Assembly (NCBI GenBank): GCA_965221215.1 | Contig: OZ244872.1 | Coordinates: forward strand, 1,240,001-1,304,000 | Length of the DNA: 64,000 bases | DNA from: Aldehydirespirator sp965221215 | GTDB taxonomy: Bacteria; Actinomycetota; Acidimicrobiia; Acidimicrobiales; Aldehydirespiratoraceae | Direction: 5' to 3' | Shown here: piece after piece, positions 40,510 through 47,707 of the stretch | How positions within the stretch are numbered: position 1 is the stretch's first letter | Layout: each line of letters starts with the position of its first letter | Notes under the pieces: model-generated | Told to the model about the DNA's origin: nothing | The model's database searches: none | Seen by the model: only the letters and a program-made list of their open reading frames with translations | Program-made: the position numbers and the translations under genes

Positions 40510-41352
40510 TCAGCTATGGGCCGCGTCTACGGCGGCCCGGAACTCCGACACCAACTCGGCCACGCCCTCGGGTCCGCCGCCCTCCAGCATCCGGGTGACG
40601 ATAGCCGAGCCGACCACCGCCCCGTCGGCCACCTCGCACACCTCGGCAGCCTGCGCGGGCGTGCCCACCCCCACCCCCACCAGCACCGGCCGATCGGTGA
40701 CCGCCTTGAGGCGGGCCGCGGTGGCCGTGGCGCTGGCCGCCAGCTCGGAGCGCACCCCGGTGATCCCCATGAGGCCCACTCCGTACACGAAGCCCCGAGC
40801 GCGGGCACAGATGCGCGCCAGACGCTCGTCGGATGCGGTGGGCGCGGCCAGCAGAACCGTCTCCACCCCGGCCGCCTCGGCGCACTCCGACCACTCCCCC
40901 ACCTCCTCTAGGGGCAGGTCGGGCAGAATGCATCCGCTCACGGTGGCGTCGCCCAGCAAGGCAGCGAAGCGCTCGTAGCCCATGTGGTGGGCGATGTTGA
41001 CGTAGGTCATCACCGCAGTGGGAACGCCAATGTCGGCCGCCGCGCCCCGCACCGCGGCCAAGATCGACTGGGGGGTGGCGCCTTCGGCAAGGGCCCGGTC
41101 GTTGGCCTGCTGGATGATGGTGCCGTCCATCACCGGGTCGGAGAACGGGATCCCTATCTCTATGGCGTCGGCGCCGGCCGCAGCCACGGCACACACGGTC
41201 TGGAGCCAGTCATCGCCGAGGCCGCCGGTGAGGTAGGTCACCAGGCACTTTCCGCCCGCGCCGCGGCGGTGGCGCAGCGCTTGCTCCAGCCTCCCCCAGG
41301 GCTCCGTCGAGTCAGCTCCGCCGCTTGCGGTGGCGGGGGTGGACGCGGTCAC
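40510..41352 (-). CDS. trpA: Tryptophan synthase alpha subunit
   Basis: Cleaves indole-3-glycerol phosphate to indole and glyceraldehyde-3-phosphate. The 280-residue protein has the catalytic Glu in AIEIGIPFSDPVMDG, the catalytic Asp in LPDLPLEEVGEW, and the phosphate-binding segments GVTGVR-like GITGVRSEL and GVGVGTPAQA. GTG 41352 overlaps the trpB stop by four bases (GTGA). There is about 20 residues of polar N-terminal extension before the usual start of the fold. The pair should form the standard alpha2beta2 complex. Confidence 0.95.
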   Translation of the reverse strand: MTASTPATASGGADSTEPWGRLEQALRHRRGAGGKCLVTYLTGGLGDDWLQTVCAVAAAGADAIEIGIPFSDPVMDGTIIQQANDRALAEGATPQSILAAVRGAAADIGVPTAVMTYVNIAHHMGYERFAALLGDATVSGCILPDLPLEEVGEWSECAEAAGVETVLLAAPTASDERLARICARARGFVYGVGLMGITGVRSELAASATATAARLKAVTDRPVLVGVGVGTPAQAAEVCEVADGAVVGSAIVTRMLEGGGPEGVAELVSEFRAAVDAAHS

Positions 41353-42518
41353 TCCAGAATGCCCATCATCTGGTCGACGTCCTTGTCGCCCCGGCCGCTC
41401 AAGTTCAACAATACGGTTAGACCGGCCAACTCTGAGCGGGACCTCGACACCCAGGCCAGGGCGTGGGCGCACTCCAGCGCGGGGATGATCCCCTCGGTGC
41501 GCGACAGCAGGCTGAACGCCTCGACCACCTCGGCGTCGGTCACCTGCTCGTAGACGGCCCGGCCGGTGGCGGCCAGGTGGGAGTGCTCGGGACCCACGCC
41601 GGGATAGTCGAGCCCGGCCGAGATCGACTGGGCCTCAAGCACCTGGCCCCACTCGTCCTGCATCAGGTACGACCGCGAGCCGTGGACGATGCCGGGAACG
41701 GCCCGGCCGACGGCCGCGCCCCCGGCCGGCTCCACCCCGACCAGCCGGGCCGAGGTGTCGGCGAAGCCGGCGAAGATCCCGGCCGCATTGGAGCCTCCCC
41801 CCACCGCGGCCACCACTGCGTCGGGCACCGCGCCGTCGAGGATCTCGGCGCACTGGCTCCGAGCCTCGGTGCCGATGATCCGCTGGAACTCCCTGACCAT
41901 CCACGGGTACGGGTGCGGCCCCATCACCGAGCCCAGGCAGTAGTGGGTGGTGTCGGCCACCGCCACCCAGTGGCGCATGGCCTCGTTCACCGCATCCTTG
42001 AGAGTGCGAGACCCGGACTCGGCGGCGCGGACCTCGGCACCCAGCAGGCGCATGCGGAACACGTTGAACTCCTGTCGGGCGATATCGACCGTGCCCATGT
42101 AAACCACGCAGTCCATGCCGAACAGCGCTGCCGCGGTGGCGGTGGCCACACCGTGCTGGCCGGCACCGGTCTCGGCCACCAGGCTGGTCTTGCCCATGCG
42201 CTGGGCCAACAGGGCCTGGCCCAGCACGTTGTTGATCTTGTGGCTGCCGGTGTGGTTGAGGTCTTCGCGCTTCAACAGGAGGCGCACGCCCAGCTCCTGT
42301 GACAGGTTCTCGCACTCGGTGACCGGCGAGGGGCGCCCGGCATAGCTGTGCAGCAGCCGGTCGAGCTCGCCGCGGAAGGCGGGGTCGCCCCAGGCGGAGC
42401 GGAAGGCCCGGTCGAGCTCCTGGCAGGCCGGCACCAGGGTTTCGGGCACAAACATGCCCCCGAACTCGCCGAAGCGCCCGTCGGCACCGGGCTCGCCCAT
42501 GTGCCCGGCGGCGGACAT
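41349..42518 (-). CDS. trpB: Tryptophan synthase beta subunit
   Basis: Condenses indole with serine using PLP. The 389-residue protein has GRFGEFGGMFVPETL at the N-terminus, the PLP Lys in NHTGSHKINN, ETGAGQHGVATA, the phosphate-binding GGGSNAAG and the C-terminal LSGRGDKDV. ATG 42518 gives the normal length; an in-frame GTG at 42587 with GGGAG upstream would add 23 residues. It follows trpF after a short gap holding a duplicated copy of the trpF end, and overlaps trpA. Confidence 0.96.
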   Translation of the reverse strand: MSAAGHMGEPGADGRFGEFGGMFVPETLVPACQELDRAFRSAWGDPAFRGELDRLLHSYAGRPSPVTECENLSQELGVRLLLKREDLNHTGSHKINNVLGQALLAQRMGKTSLVAETGAGQHGVATATAAALFGMDCVVYMGTVDIARQEFNVFRMRLLGAEVRAAESGSRTLKDAVNEAMRHWVAVADTTHYCLGSVMGPHPYPWMVREFQRIIGTEARSQCAEILDGAVPDAVVAAVGGGSNAAGIFAGFADTSARLVGVEPAGGAAVGRAVPGIVHGSRSYLMQDEWGQVLEAQSISAGLDYPGVGPEHSHLAATGRAVYEQVTDAEVVEAFSLLSRTEGIIPALECAHALAWVSRSRSELAGLTVLLNLSGRGDKDVDQMMGILE

Positions 42519-42557
42519 GCCGAGGTCACCCGACGGGGTCGCCGCCGCGCCGTCGCC

Positions 42558-42669
42558 GGACCGGCCCTGCCGTTCGGCCGCCGTCACCGGTCCTGCTCCC
42601 AGTCGTTGCCGAACCGGGCGGACCGGCCCCGCCGTTCGGCCGCGGTCACTGGTCCTGCGCCCAGTCGTA
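42558..42669 (-). repeat. Tandem duplication of the trpF 3' end
   Basis: About 50 bases at 42558-42607 repeat 42620-42669 (about 88 percent identity, period 62). On the minus strand the original encodes YDWAQDQ-stop of TrpF; the copy reads NDWEQDR-stop and lies just before trpB. Confidence 0.85.
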
Positions 42670-43341
42670 GGGACCAGGTCCGACCGGATGGCCGCGCACC
42701 TCGTCGGCCGACTCAACCCGCTCGCGGGCGGTTGCGTCGCCGGCTGCCTTGGCCTCCTTGAGGAAGGCCCGCAGACGGGCCGGATCTTTGCGGCCCGGCC
42801 TGCTCTCCACCCCGGTGGCGACGTCCACGCCCCACGGCCGGACCCGCCGGATGGCTGCGGCCACGTTGCCGGCGTCCAGGCCGCCGGCGAGGAGCAGGCG
42901 GTGACCGGCCAGCGGCGCCCCTTCGGCCAGCGACCAGTCGAACACCTCGCCGGAGCCGGGCTGCTGGCTGTCGAGCATTACCACGTCGGCGCCGTAGTCG
43001 TCCAGACGCTGCAGACCCTCATGGCCGGCGGGGAAGGCCTTGATGGTGAGCGGCACCCTCTCGGCCACCCAGGCGGTGTCCTCGGCCGATTCGTGACCGT
43101 GGAGCTGGGCCGCCCCCAGCTGCGCCTTGGAGGTGATCTCCACCACTCGGGCGGGCAGCTCGTTGCGGAACACACCCACGCTGAGCACGTCGCTGGGAAT
43201 CCGGCGCACGATGTCTCGAACCCGGTCCATCGGCACCTGGCGGGGCGACGGGGCGAAGATGAACCCCACTGCGTCGGCGCCCATGGCCACCGCCAGCAGG
43301 GCGTCGTCCTCGGTGGTGGTCCCGCAGATCTTCACGAACAC
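42646..43341 (-). CDS. trpF: Phosphoribosylanthranilate isomerase
   Basis: Third step of tryptophan synthesis from anthranilate. The 231-residue TIM barrel begins MFVKICGTTTEDDALLA with the catalytic Cys, has FIFAPSPRQV, LSVGVFRNE, LHGHES, the catalytic Asp in VVMLDSQQPG, LLLAGGLDAGNV and VDVATGVESRPGRKD. A C-terminal tail of about 25 residues is extra. GTG 43341 is supported by TAGCGT six bases upstream. It heads the trpF-trpB-trpA group. No trpC, trpD or trpG is in the window. Confidence 0.95.
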   Translation of the reverse strand: MFVKICGTTTEDDALLAVAMGADAVGFIFAPSPRQVPMDRVRDIVRRIPSDVLSVGVFRNELPARVVEITSKAQLGAAQLHGHESAEDTAWVAERVPLTIKAFPAGHEGLQRLDDYGADVVMLDSQQPGSGEVFDWSLAEGAPLAGHRLLLAGGLDAGNVAAAIRRVRPWGVDVATGVESRPGRKDPARLRAFLKEAKAAGDATARERVESADEVRGHPVGPGPYDWAQDQ

Positions 43342-43347
43342 GCCCCG

Positions 43348-43353
43348 ACGCTA
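43348..43353 (-). promoter_or_regulatory. -10 box TAGCGT of trpF, leaderless spacing
   Basis: TAGCGT (minus strand) ends 6 bases before GTG 43341. No attenuator-like leader peptide is visible, as expected for a leaderless message. Confidence 0.55.
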
Positions 43354-43449
43354 GTGGCTTGCAGCCCAGCGGGGCCTGATACACGGCGTTCAATGCCGGG
43401 CCAGCCCGACCCCCAACAGTTGGGTGGGTTGGAGCGAGCGCAACCACAG

Positions 43450-43500
43450 CCCACGGCCTCGCCCCGTTTGGGTAGGACTCGCTCGCCTGTTCGCTTGGGC
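43450..43500 (+). repeat. Dispersed GC-rich repeat, divergent copy 6
   Basis: CCACGGCCTCGCCC then TTTGGGTAGGACTCGCTCGC match the right-hand extension of the copy at 49388. It lies between trpF and the J-domain gene. Confidence 0.6.
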
Positions 43501-43506
43501 GGAGCG

Positions 43507-44061
43507 TCAGCGCCTTGGTCGGCTGCGGCTTCGGACCAGCACCACGAACGGCGAGAGCAGGAACAGCAGCACCGCCAGGCCCAGCGACAGCAGGCCGAAG
43601 CGCACCAGCACGAACCCTCCGGCCAGCACGCCGAAGATGACGGCGAAGATGCCGAACACGAAGGCCAGCGGCGCGCCCAGCCGCATCCAGCCAGGCAGCT
43701 CGCCCTCGGTGAGTGGGCGATCGTCGCCATCGAAGTAGTCGCGGTCGAAGTAGTCGCCGTCGCGGTCGAAGGCGGCCGCCTCGTCGTTGCGGCGTGAACC
43801 TTGGTGTGGACCTGAGGTGGGCGAGTCGCGCCGGGCAGGCCCCGCTTGCGGCGGCTGTCGCAGACGACGGTCGACAGCCGCTCGCGAGTCGACGTCCGAA
43901 AGCATCTCCCAGGCCAGATTGATGCGCCGCATCTGCTCGTCTGCGGCGGGATCGTCACCCCGAACGTCGGGATGCGTGCTCCGGGCGAGAGTCACATAGG
44001 CTCGCCGGATCTCTGCGATGGGAGCGTCGCTGGCCACGCCCAGCACCGCGTAAGGATCCAC
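43507..44061 (-). CDS. J-domain membrane protein
   Basis: A 184-residue protein with an N-terminal J domain (MDPYAVLGVASDAPIAEIRR, HPD in STHPDVRG, then INLAWEMLSD), an Asp-rich linker with repeated DRDGDYFDRD-type units, and two C-terminal hydrophobic helices (about 128-150 and 153-172). It may recruit DnaK to the membrane. GTG 44061 was chosen because TACGAT lies 6 bases upstream and the J domain starts there; a TTG at 44091 would add 10 residues. It sits between ygfZ and trpF with its own promoter, so its link to tryptophan synthesis is positional only. Confidence 0.8.
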   Translation of the reverse strand: MDPYAVLGVASDAPIAEIRRAYVTLARSTHPDVRGDDPAADEQMRRINLAWEMLSDVDSRAAVDRRLRQPPQAGPARRDSPTSGPHQGSRRNDEAAAFDRDGDYFDRDYFDGDDRPLTEGELPGWMRLGAPLAFVFGIFAVIFGVLAGGFVLVRFGLLSLGLAVLLFLLSPFVVLVRSRSRPRR

Positions 44062-44067
44062 TCCGCC

Positions 44068-44073
44068 ATCGTA
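44068..44073 (-). promoter_or_regulatory. -10 box TACGAT of the J-domain gene, leaderless spacing
   Basis: TACGAT (minus strand) ends 6 bases before GTG 44061. Confidence 0.5.
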
Positions 44074-44166
44074 GGTGCGGGGCCGAATCAATGACGTAAA
44101 GAGCGCCGTCCCGCCGCTGGAGGCCTCGCCGGATCGGCGGCCGAGCGGCGTCTGCCCCTCGGCCCC

Positions 44167-45048
44167 TCAGGCGCTCTCGGCCGGCGGTGACAGGACCGTG
44201 GCCGGCATGCCAGCCACCTCGGCATCGGCAGGCGGTTCGACTCGCCGGTGGACCGGCCCCAGCGCAACGGTCGCTTCGGAGTCCAGATCTCGCGCCGCAG
44301 AGGTGACCTCGCCCACTGCCGTGCCGTCGACGGTGATCTCGGCGCCGGGCAGCACCTCGGCGTCGCCTCGGATCTCCAACAGGCGCACCGGGCGCGGGAC
44401 GTTGCCGCCCCGGCTGTCGATGCGGGCCACCAGCTCCTGGCCGACGTAGCAGCCCTTGGTGAAGCTCACCGACGACTCCACCAGGCCCGCGACCTCGGCC
44501 GGGATGGTGCGCTCGCTCAGCTCGCAGCCCATGGCCGGCCAGCCGGCCCGGATGCGGGCCGCCTCGAACTCGGCCGGGCTCGCGACCGGCAGCCCCGCGG
44601 GTGGCGAGACCTTCGGCCCGAGCAGGTCGATGCCGCGGAACTGCGGCCAGTCGGCTTCGGCCCGCACCTCAGCCTCGACCGCATCAAGGTCGGTTGCGGC
44701 CGCGACCGCGCCCCGCACCGACAGCATCCGCCATCCGGCAAGGCTCTCGAAGACGACGTCCACCCTGAGCCGGAACCGCTCCAGGCGGGCGGCCAGAGCG
44801 GGGCCGAACCCGGCATCGACGTCGAGCAGGAACGTGTCGCCATCAGGCGCAGTGATCCGGAACCAGGCATCCACCTTGCCCTGGGGGGCCAGCACCAGCG
44901 ACCAGGCCGAGGCCCCGGCCTCCATTGCCTCCACGTCCTGGGAGATCTGGCCCTGCAGAAAGGCTTCGGCGTCGGAGCCGGTGGCCCGCACCACGTCGCG
45001 CGGCGCCATGGCCACCAGGGGCTGCGCCACGTCCGCGGGGTCGGTCAT
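44167..45048 (-). CDS. ygfZ: Folate-binding iron-sulfur assembly protein YgfZ
   Basis: GcvT-related protein that helps maintain iron-sulfur enzymes. The 293-residue protein has the YgfZ signature KGCYVGQE with its conserved Cys, plus LQGQISQDVEAM near the N-terminus and FRGIDLLGP-like folate-binding regions. ATG 45048 is used. A 14-base copy of its first codons (ATGACCGACCCCGC) occurs 110 bases upstream at the trpE end. It lies between trpE and the J-domain gene on the same strand. Confidence 0.9.
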   Translation of the reverse strand: MTDPADVAQPLVAMAPRDVVRATGSDAEAFLQGQISQDVEAMEAGASAWSLVLAPQGKVDAWFRITAPDGDTFLLDVDAGFGPALAARLERFRLRVDVVFESLAGWRMLSVRGAVAAATDLDAVEAEVRAEADWPQFRGIDLLGPKVSPPAGLPVASPAEFEAARIRAGWPAMGCELSERTIPAEVAGLVESSVSFTKGCYVGQELVARIDSRGGNVPRPVRLLEIRGDAEVLPGAEITVDGTAVGEVTSAARDLDSEATVALGPVHRRVEPPADAEVAGMPATVLSPPAESA

Positions 45049-45158
45049 CTCGTCCGGTTCCGGCAGTCCGGGGCTGCCAGCGACGGCACCGGCAATCTCC
45101 TCCGGCGCCTGCAGTCCGGCGGCCGCCGTCGGTGACGCGGCTCAGCGGGGTCGGTCAT
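45035..45158 (-). repeat. Short duplication of the ygfZ start region
   Basis: GCGGGGTCGGTCAT occurs at 45035 (the ygfZ start, minus strand) and 45145 (overlapping the trpE end), period 110; further partial GCAGTCCGG repeats lie between. Confidence 0.6.
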
Positions 45159-46699
45159 GCCATCCGGTGCCTGCGGGCCTCGGTCATGCGCCGGGCCGCG
45201 GGTACCGCGGCCAGCAGGGCTCGAGCCTTGTTCACGCACTCGTCGTGCTCCTGCGCGGCCACGGAGTCGGCCACGATTCCCGCACCGGCCTGCACCGAGG
45301 CCCGCCCGTCGCGCACCAGCATGGTGCGGATGGTGATGGCGGTGTCGATGTTGCCCGAGAAGTCGATGTAGCCGACCACGCCCGCATAGGGGCCGCGCTT
45401 GACCGGCTCCAGCTCGTCGATGATCTCCATGGCCCGCACCTTCGGCGCGCCCGACACCGTGCCCGCGGGCAGGGTCGCCCTCAGCACGTCGATGGGTGTG
45501 GCCGATCCGGCCAGCCGGCCCGACACCTGCGAGGTCAGATGCATGACGTGGCTGTAGCGCTCAAGGGTCATCATCTCGTCGAGGTTGAGGGATCCGAACT
45601 CCACCACCCGGCCCACATCGTTGCGGGCCAGATCGACGAGCATCACATGCTCGGCCACCTCCTTGGGGTGCTCGACCAGCTCGGCGGCCAGCCGGCGGTC
45701 CTCGGCGTCGGTGCGGCCCCGGCGCCGGGTGCCGGCGATGGGCCGGCTGATCACCTTGCCGTCGAGCAGTTGCACCATCGGCTCGGGCGAGCCGCCCACC
45801 ACCTCCAGGCCGTCGTGGCGCAGGAAGTACATGTAGGGGCTGGGGTTCACCTGGCGCAGCACCCGGTAGGCGTCGAAGGCGTCGGCGCCCAGGTCGAAGT
45901 CGAAGCGCTGTGACAGCACCACCTGGAACACATCGCCGGCGAAGATGTGCTCCCGGGCCGACTCCACCGCCTTCGAGTACAGCTCGAGGCCCATGGTGGA
46001 GGCGGTCTCCACCGGCTCGGCACTGTCGTCCGCGGTGCGGTCGGCACCGCCGGAGAGATCGGGGGGCGGCACCAGGGGCTCGTCGAGGGGCTTGGCTCCG
46101 TCGGCTGCGATGGCCTCCACCCGCAGGACGGCCTCGTAGTAGAGCCGGTCGATGGTCCGGTCGTCGGCGGTGGCGGGAACGAGCACGTTGGCGATCAGGG
46201 TGGCCCGCTGGCGCCAGTGGTCGTACACCGCCAGCTCGCCGATCAGCGACATCACCGCATCGGGGTGGCCCGAGTCGTCGACCGGGGCGTCGGGCAGATG
46301 CTCCACCTCGCGCACGATGTCGTAGCCGAGGTAGCCGACCAGGCCCCCGTGCAGCGGCGGAAGGCCTGCGATCGACGGCGCCTTGTAGTGATTGAGCAGC
46401 ACCTCGAGCGCAGCCAGCATCCCCTCGTTGCGGGGGATGTCCACCCCGAGGCGGCCGGTGACCGCCACCTGCGGGCCGTGGGCCACCAGGGTGGCGATGG
46501 GGTTGCGGCCGATGAACGACCAGCGGCTCCAGCGCTCGCCGTGCTCCACCGACTCCAGCAGGAACCCGTCGCCGCTGCCGACCACCCGGGCGAAGGCGGC
46601 CACCGGCGTGGTCAGGTCGGCCAGAACCTCCCGCCACACCGGAACCACCCGGTAGGCGCGGGCCAGCTCCCGGAACTCTTCGGCGCTGGGCTGGTGCAT
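45155..46699 (-). CDS. trpE: Anthranilate synthase component I
   Basis: Converts chorismate to anthranilate with ammonia from TrpG. The 514-residue protein has the N-terminal LLESVEHGERWSRWSFIG with the tryptophan feedback site region, and the chorismate-binding core: GSPEPMVQLLDGKVISRPIA, GTRRRGRT, HVMLVDLARNDVGRV, GTVSGAPKVRAMEIIDELEP and QAGAGIVADSVAAQEHDEC. ATG 46699 lies 24 bases after hisI. The glutaminase partner is not in the window. Product inhibition by tryptophan is expected from the family. Confidence 0.96.
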   Translation of the reverse strand: MHQPSAEEFRELARAYRVVPVWREVLADLTTPVAAFARVVGSGDGFLLESVEHGERWSRWSFIGRNPIATLVAHGPQVAVTGRLGVDIPRNEGMLAALEVLLNHYKAPSIAGLPPLHGGLVGYLGYDIVREVEHLPDAPVDDSGHPDAVMSLIGELAVYDHWRQRATLIANVLVPATADDRTIDRLYYEAVLRVEAIAADGAKPLDEPLVPPPDLSGGADRTADDSAEPVETASTMGLELYSKAVESAREHIFAGDVFQVVLSQRFDFDLGADAFDAYRVLRQVNPSPYMYFLRHDGLEVVGGSPEPMVQLLDGKVISRPIAGTRRRGRTDAEDRRLAAELVEHPKEVAEHVMLVDLARNDVGRVVEFGSLNLDEMMTLERYSHVMHLTSQVSGRLAGSATPIDVLRATLPAGTVSGAPKVRAMEIIDELEPVKRGPYAGVVGYIDFSGNIDTAITIRTMLVRDGRASVQAGAGIVADSVAAQEHDECVNKARALLAAVPAARRMTEARRHRMA

Positions 46700-46723
46700 G
46701 GGGCGTTGCGCCGTGGGCCGCGG

Positions 46724-47089
46724 TCAGCGGGGAGCAGAGCCGTCGAACGAGCGGAAGAAGCACGAGTAGCGGCCGGTGTGGCAGGCGCCGTCGCCGTCCT
46801 GGTCGACCACGAACAGCAGGGTGTCGCCGTCGCAGTCGTAGTAGGCCTCGCGCACCCACTGGCGCTCGCCCGAGGTCTCGCCCTTGCGCCACACCTCCTG
46901 GCGGGACCGGCTCCAGAACACGGTCCGGCCCTCGGCCAGGGTGAGGGCCAGCGTCTCAGCGCTCATCCAGGCCATCATCAGCACGGCCCGGGTGGACACG
47001 TCCTGCACGATGGCGGGCACCAGCCCGGCAGCGTCGTACTTGACAGCCGCCAAGGCCTCCTCGTCGGCGATGATAGGAACAGAAGTCAC
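46724..47089 (-). CDS. hisI: Phosphoribosyl-AMP cyclohydrolase
   Basis: Hydrolyses phosphoribosyl-AMP in histidine synthesis. The 121-residue protein has LVPAIVQDVSTRAVLMMAWM, WSRSRQEVWRKGETSG, DCDGDTLLFVVDQDG and the zinc-binding ACHTGRYSCFFR. GTG 47089 is supported by TAGGCT seven bases upstream. The hisI-trpE adjacency is common in actinobacteria. No fused HisE domain is present. Confidence 0.95.
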   Translation of the reverse strand: MTSVPIIADEEALAAVKYDAAGLVPAIVQDVSTRAVLMMAWMSAETLALTLAEGRTVFWSRSRQEVWRKGETSGERQWVREAYYDCDGDTLLFVVDQDGDGACHTGRYSCFFRSFDGSAPR

Positions 47090-47096
47090 GCCCGCC

Positions 47097-47102
47097 AGCC
47101 TA
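47097..47102 (-). promoter_or_regulatory. -10 box TAGGCT of hisI within an inverted repeat
   Basis: TAGGCT (minus strand) ends 7 bases before GTG 47089. It lies inside the near-perfect inverted repeat CGCCCGCC-AGCCT ... AGGCTGGGCGGGCG (about 47089-47118), which could be an operator or a hairpin. Confidence 0.5.
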
Positions 47103-47172
47103 AGAGGCTGGGCGGGCGAAGCCGTGGGCGATGTTGTTTGGGTTTGGACACTTATTCAGCGAAGATTGGCTT

Positions 47173-47206
47173 GATGAGTTTCATCATAAATTGGTTGCGC
47201 TATCTT
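47173..47206 (+). promoter_or_regulatory. Promoter and small palindrome of the antitoxin gene
   Basis: TATCTT (47201-47206) ends 6 bases before ATG 47213. GATGA-gtt-TCATC (47173-47185) upstream is a candidate autoregulatory site. The region is unusually AT-rich for this window. Confidence 0.5.
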
Positions 47207-47212
47207 GCCTGC

Positions 47213-47458
47213 ATGCCGACGATTCAGATTCGCAATATCCCTGAGCCGGTGTACTCGGAGATCCGCCGCCGGGCACAGAACCGGAACCAGTCGATTCAGC
47301 AGTTCATGCTGGCGGAGGTCCATCGCCTGGTTCAGCGTGCCGACAAGGAGGAACTGATGCAGGAGATTGAGGAGTTCAAGGCCAGAGCGGGCATCGAAGT
47401 CGATGTGGAGCAGATGCTCGCCGACTTGGAGACAGACCGTCGATGCTTGTCCTGCTGA
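47213..47458 (+). CDS. FitA/VapB-like antitoxin, apparently orphan
   Basis: An 81-residue protein. MPTIQIRNIPEPVYSEIRRR and AQNRNQSIQQFMLAEVHRL form a ribbon-helix-helix of the FitA/Phd-VapB group; the acidic C-terminal part should bind a PIN toxin. In complete modules the toxin start overlaps the antitoxin stop. Here an ATG overlaps (47441), but its frame ends after 24 codons without any PIN motif, so the toxin is lost. The upstream leaderless promoter and palindrome remain. Confidence 0.75.
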   Translation: MPTIQIRNIPEPVYSEIRRRAQNRNQSIQQFMLAEVHRLVQRADKEELMQEIEEFKARAGIEVDVEQMLADLETDRRCLSC

Positions 47459-47514
47459 CCGCCGACACCCGTGCCGCTCGTGCTCCAGTGCGAGGGGTGG
47501 AGTTTGAGGTCTGC

Positions 47515-47547
47515 TGATCGAGCGGGCTGCCGAAGGTCGCTCGATCA
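47515..47547 (+). terminator. Hairpin after the orphan antitoxin
   Basis: TGATCGAGCG (47515-47524) pairs perfectly with CGCTCGATCA (47538-47547), loop 13 bases. No T-run follows. It could be a terminator or a scar of rearrangement. Confidence 0.45.
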
Positions 47548-47599
47548 ACCTGAAGTGGCGATTCGTCAGTGAGCGGCAGGCTGGCGCTCGAGTTACGGG

Positions 47600-47707
47600 C
47601 TATTGGCAGAAGGCTCCTCCGTTGACGAGGAGGTTCTGGCCGGTGATGAAGTCGGAGCCGCGGCCGGCGAGATACAGGAAAGCCTGCGTGTCGAGAGGGG
47701 CGGCTTC
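47600..47707 (-). pseudogene. C-terminal fragment of a short-chain dehydrogenase
   Basis: On the minus strand this encodes AAPLDTQAFLYLAGRGSDFI and TGQNLLVNGGAFCQ-stop, the typical SDR C-terminus (SDFxTGQNxxVNGG). No Rossmann motif, catalytic Ser or YxxxK is present; the frame begins inside the stop region of the upstream Rieske gene. The same Rieske-SDR order occurs intact at 59945-61779, so this is probably what remains of a duplicated pair after deletion of about 210 codons. Confidence 0.7.

Noticed and set aside
47441..47515. Short frame overlapping the FitA-like antitoxin as its toxin
   Set aside because: Only 24 codons and no PIN active-site residues.
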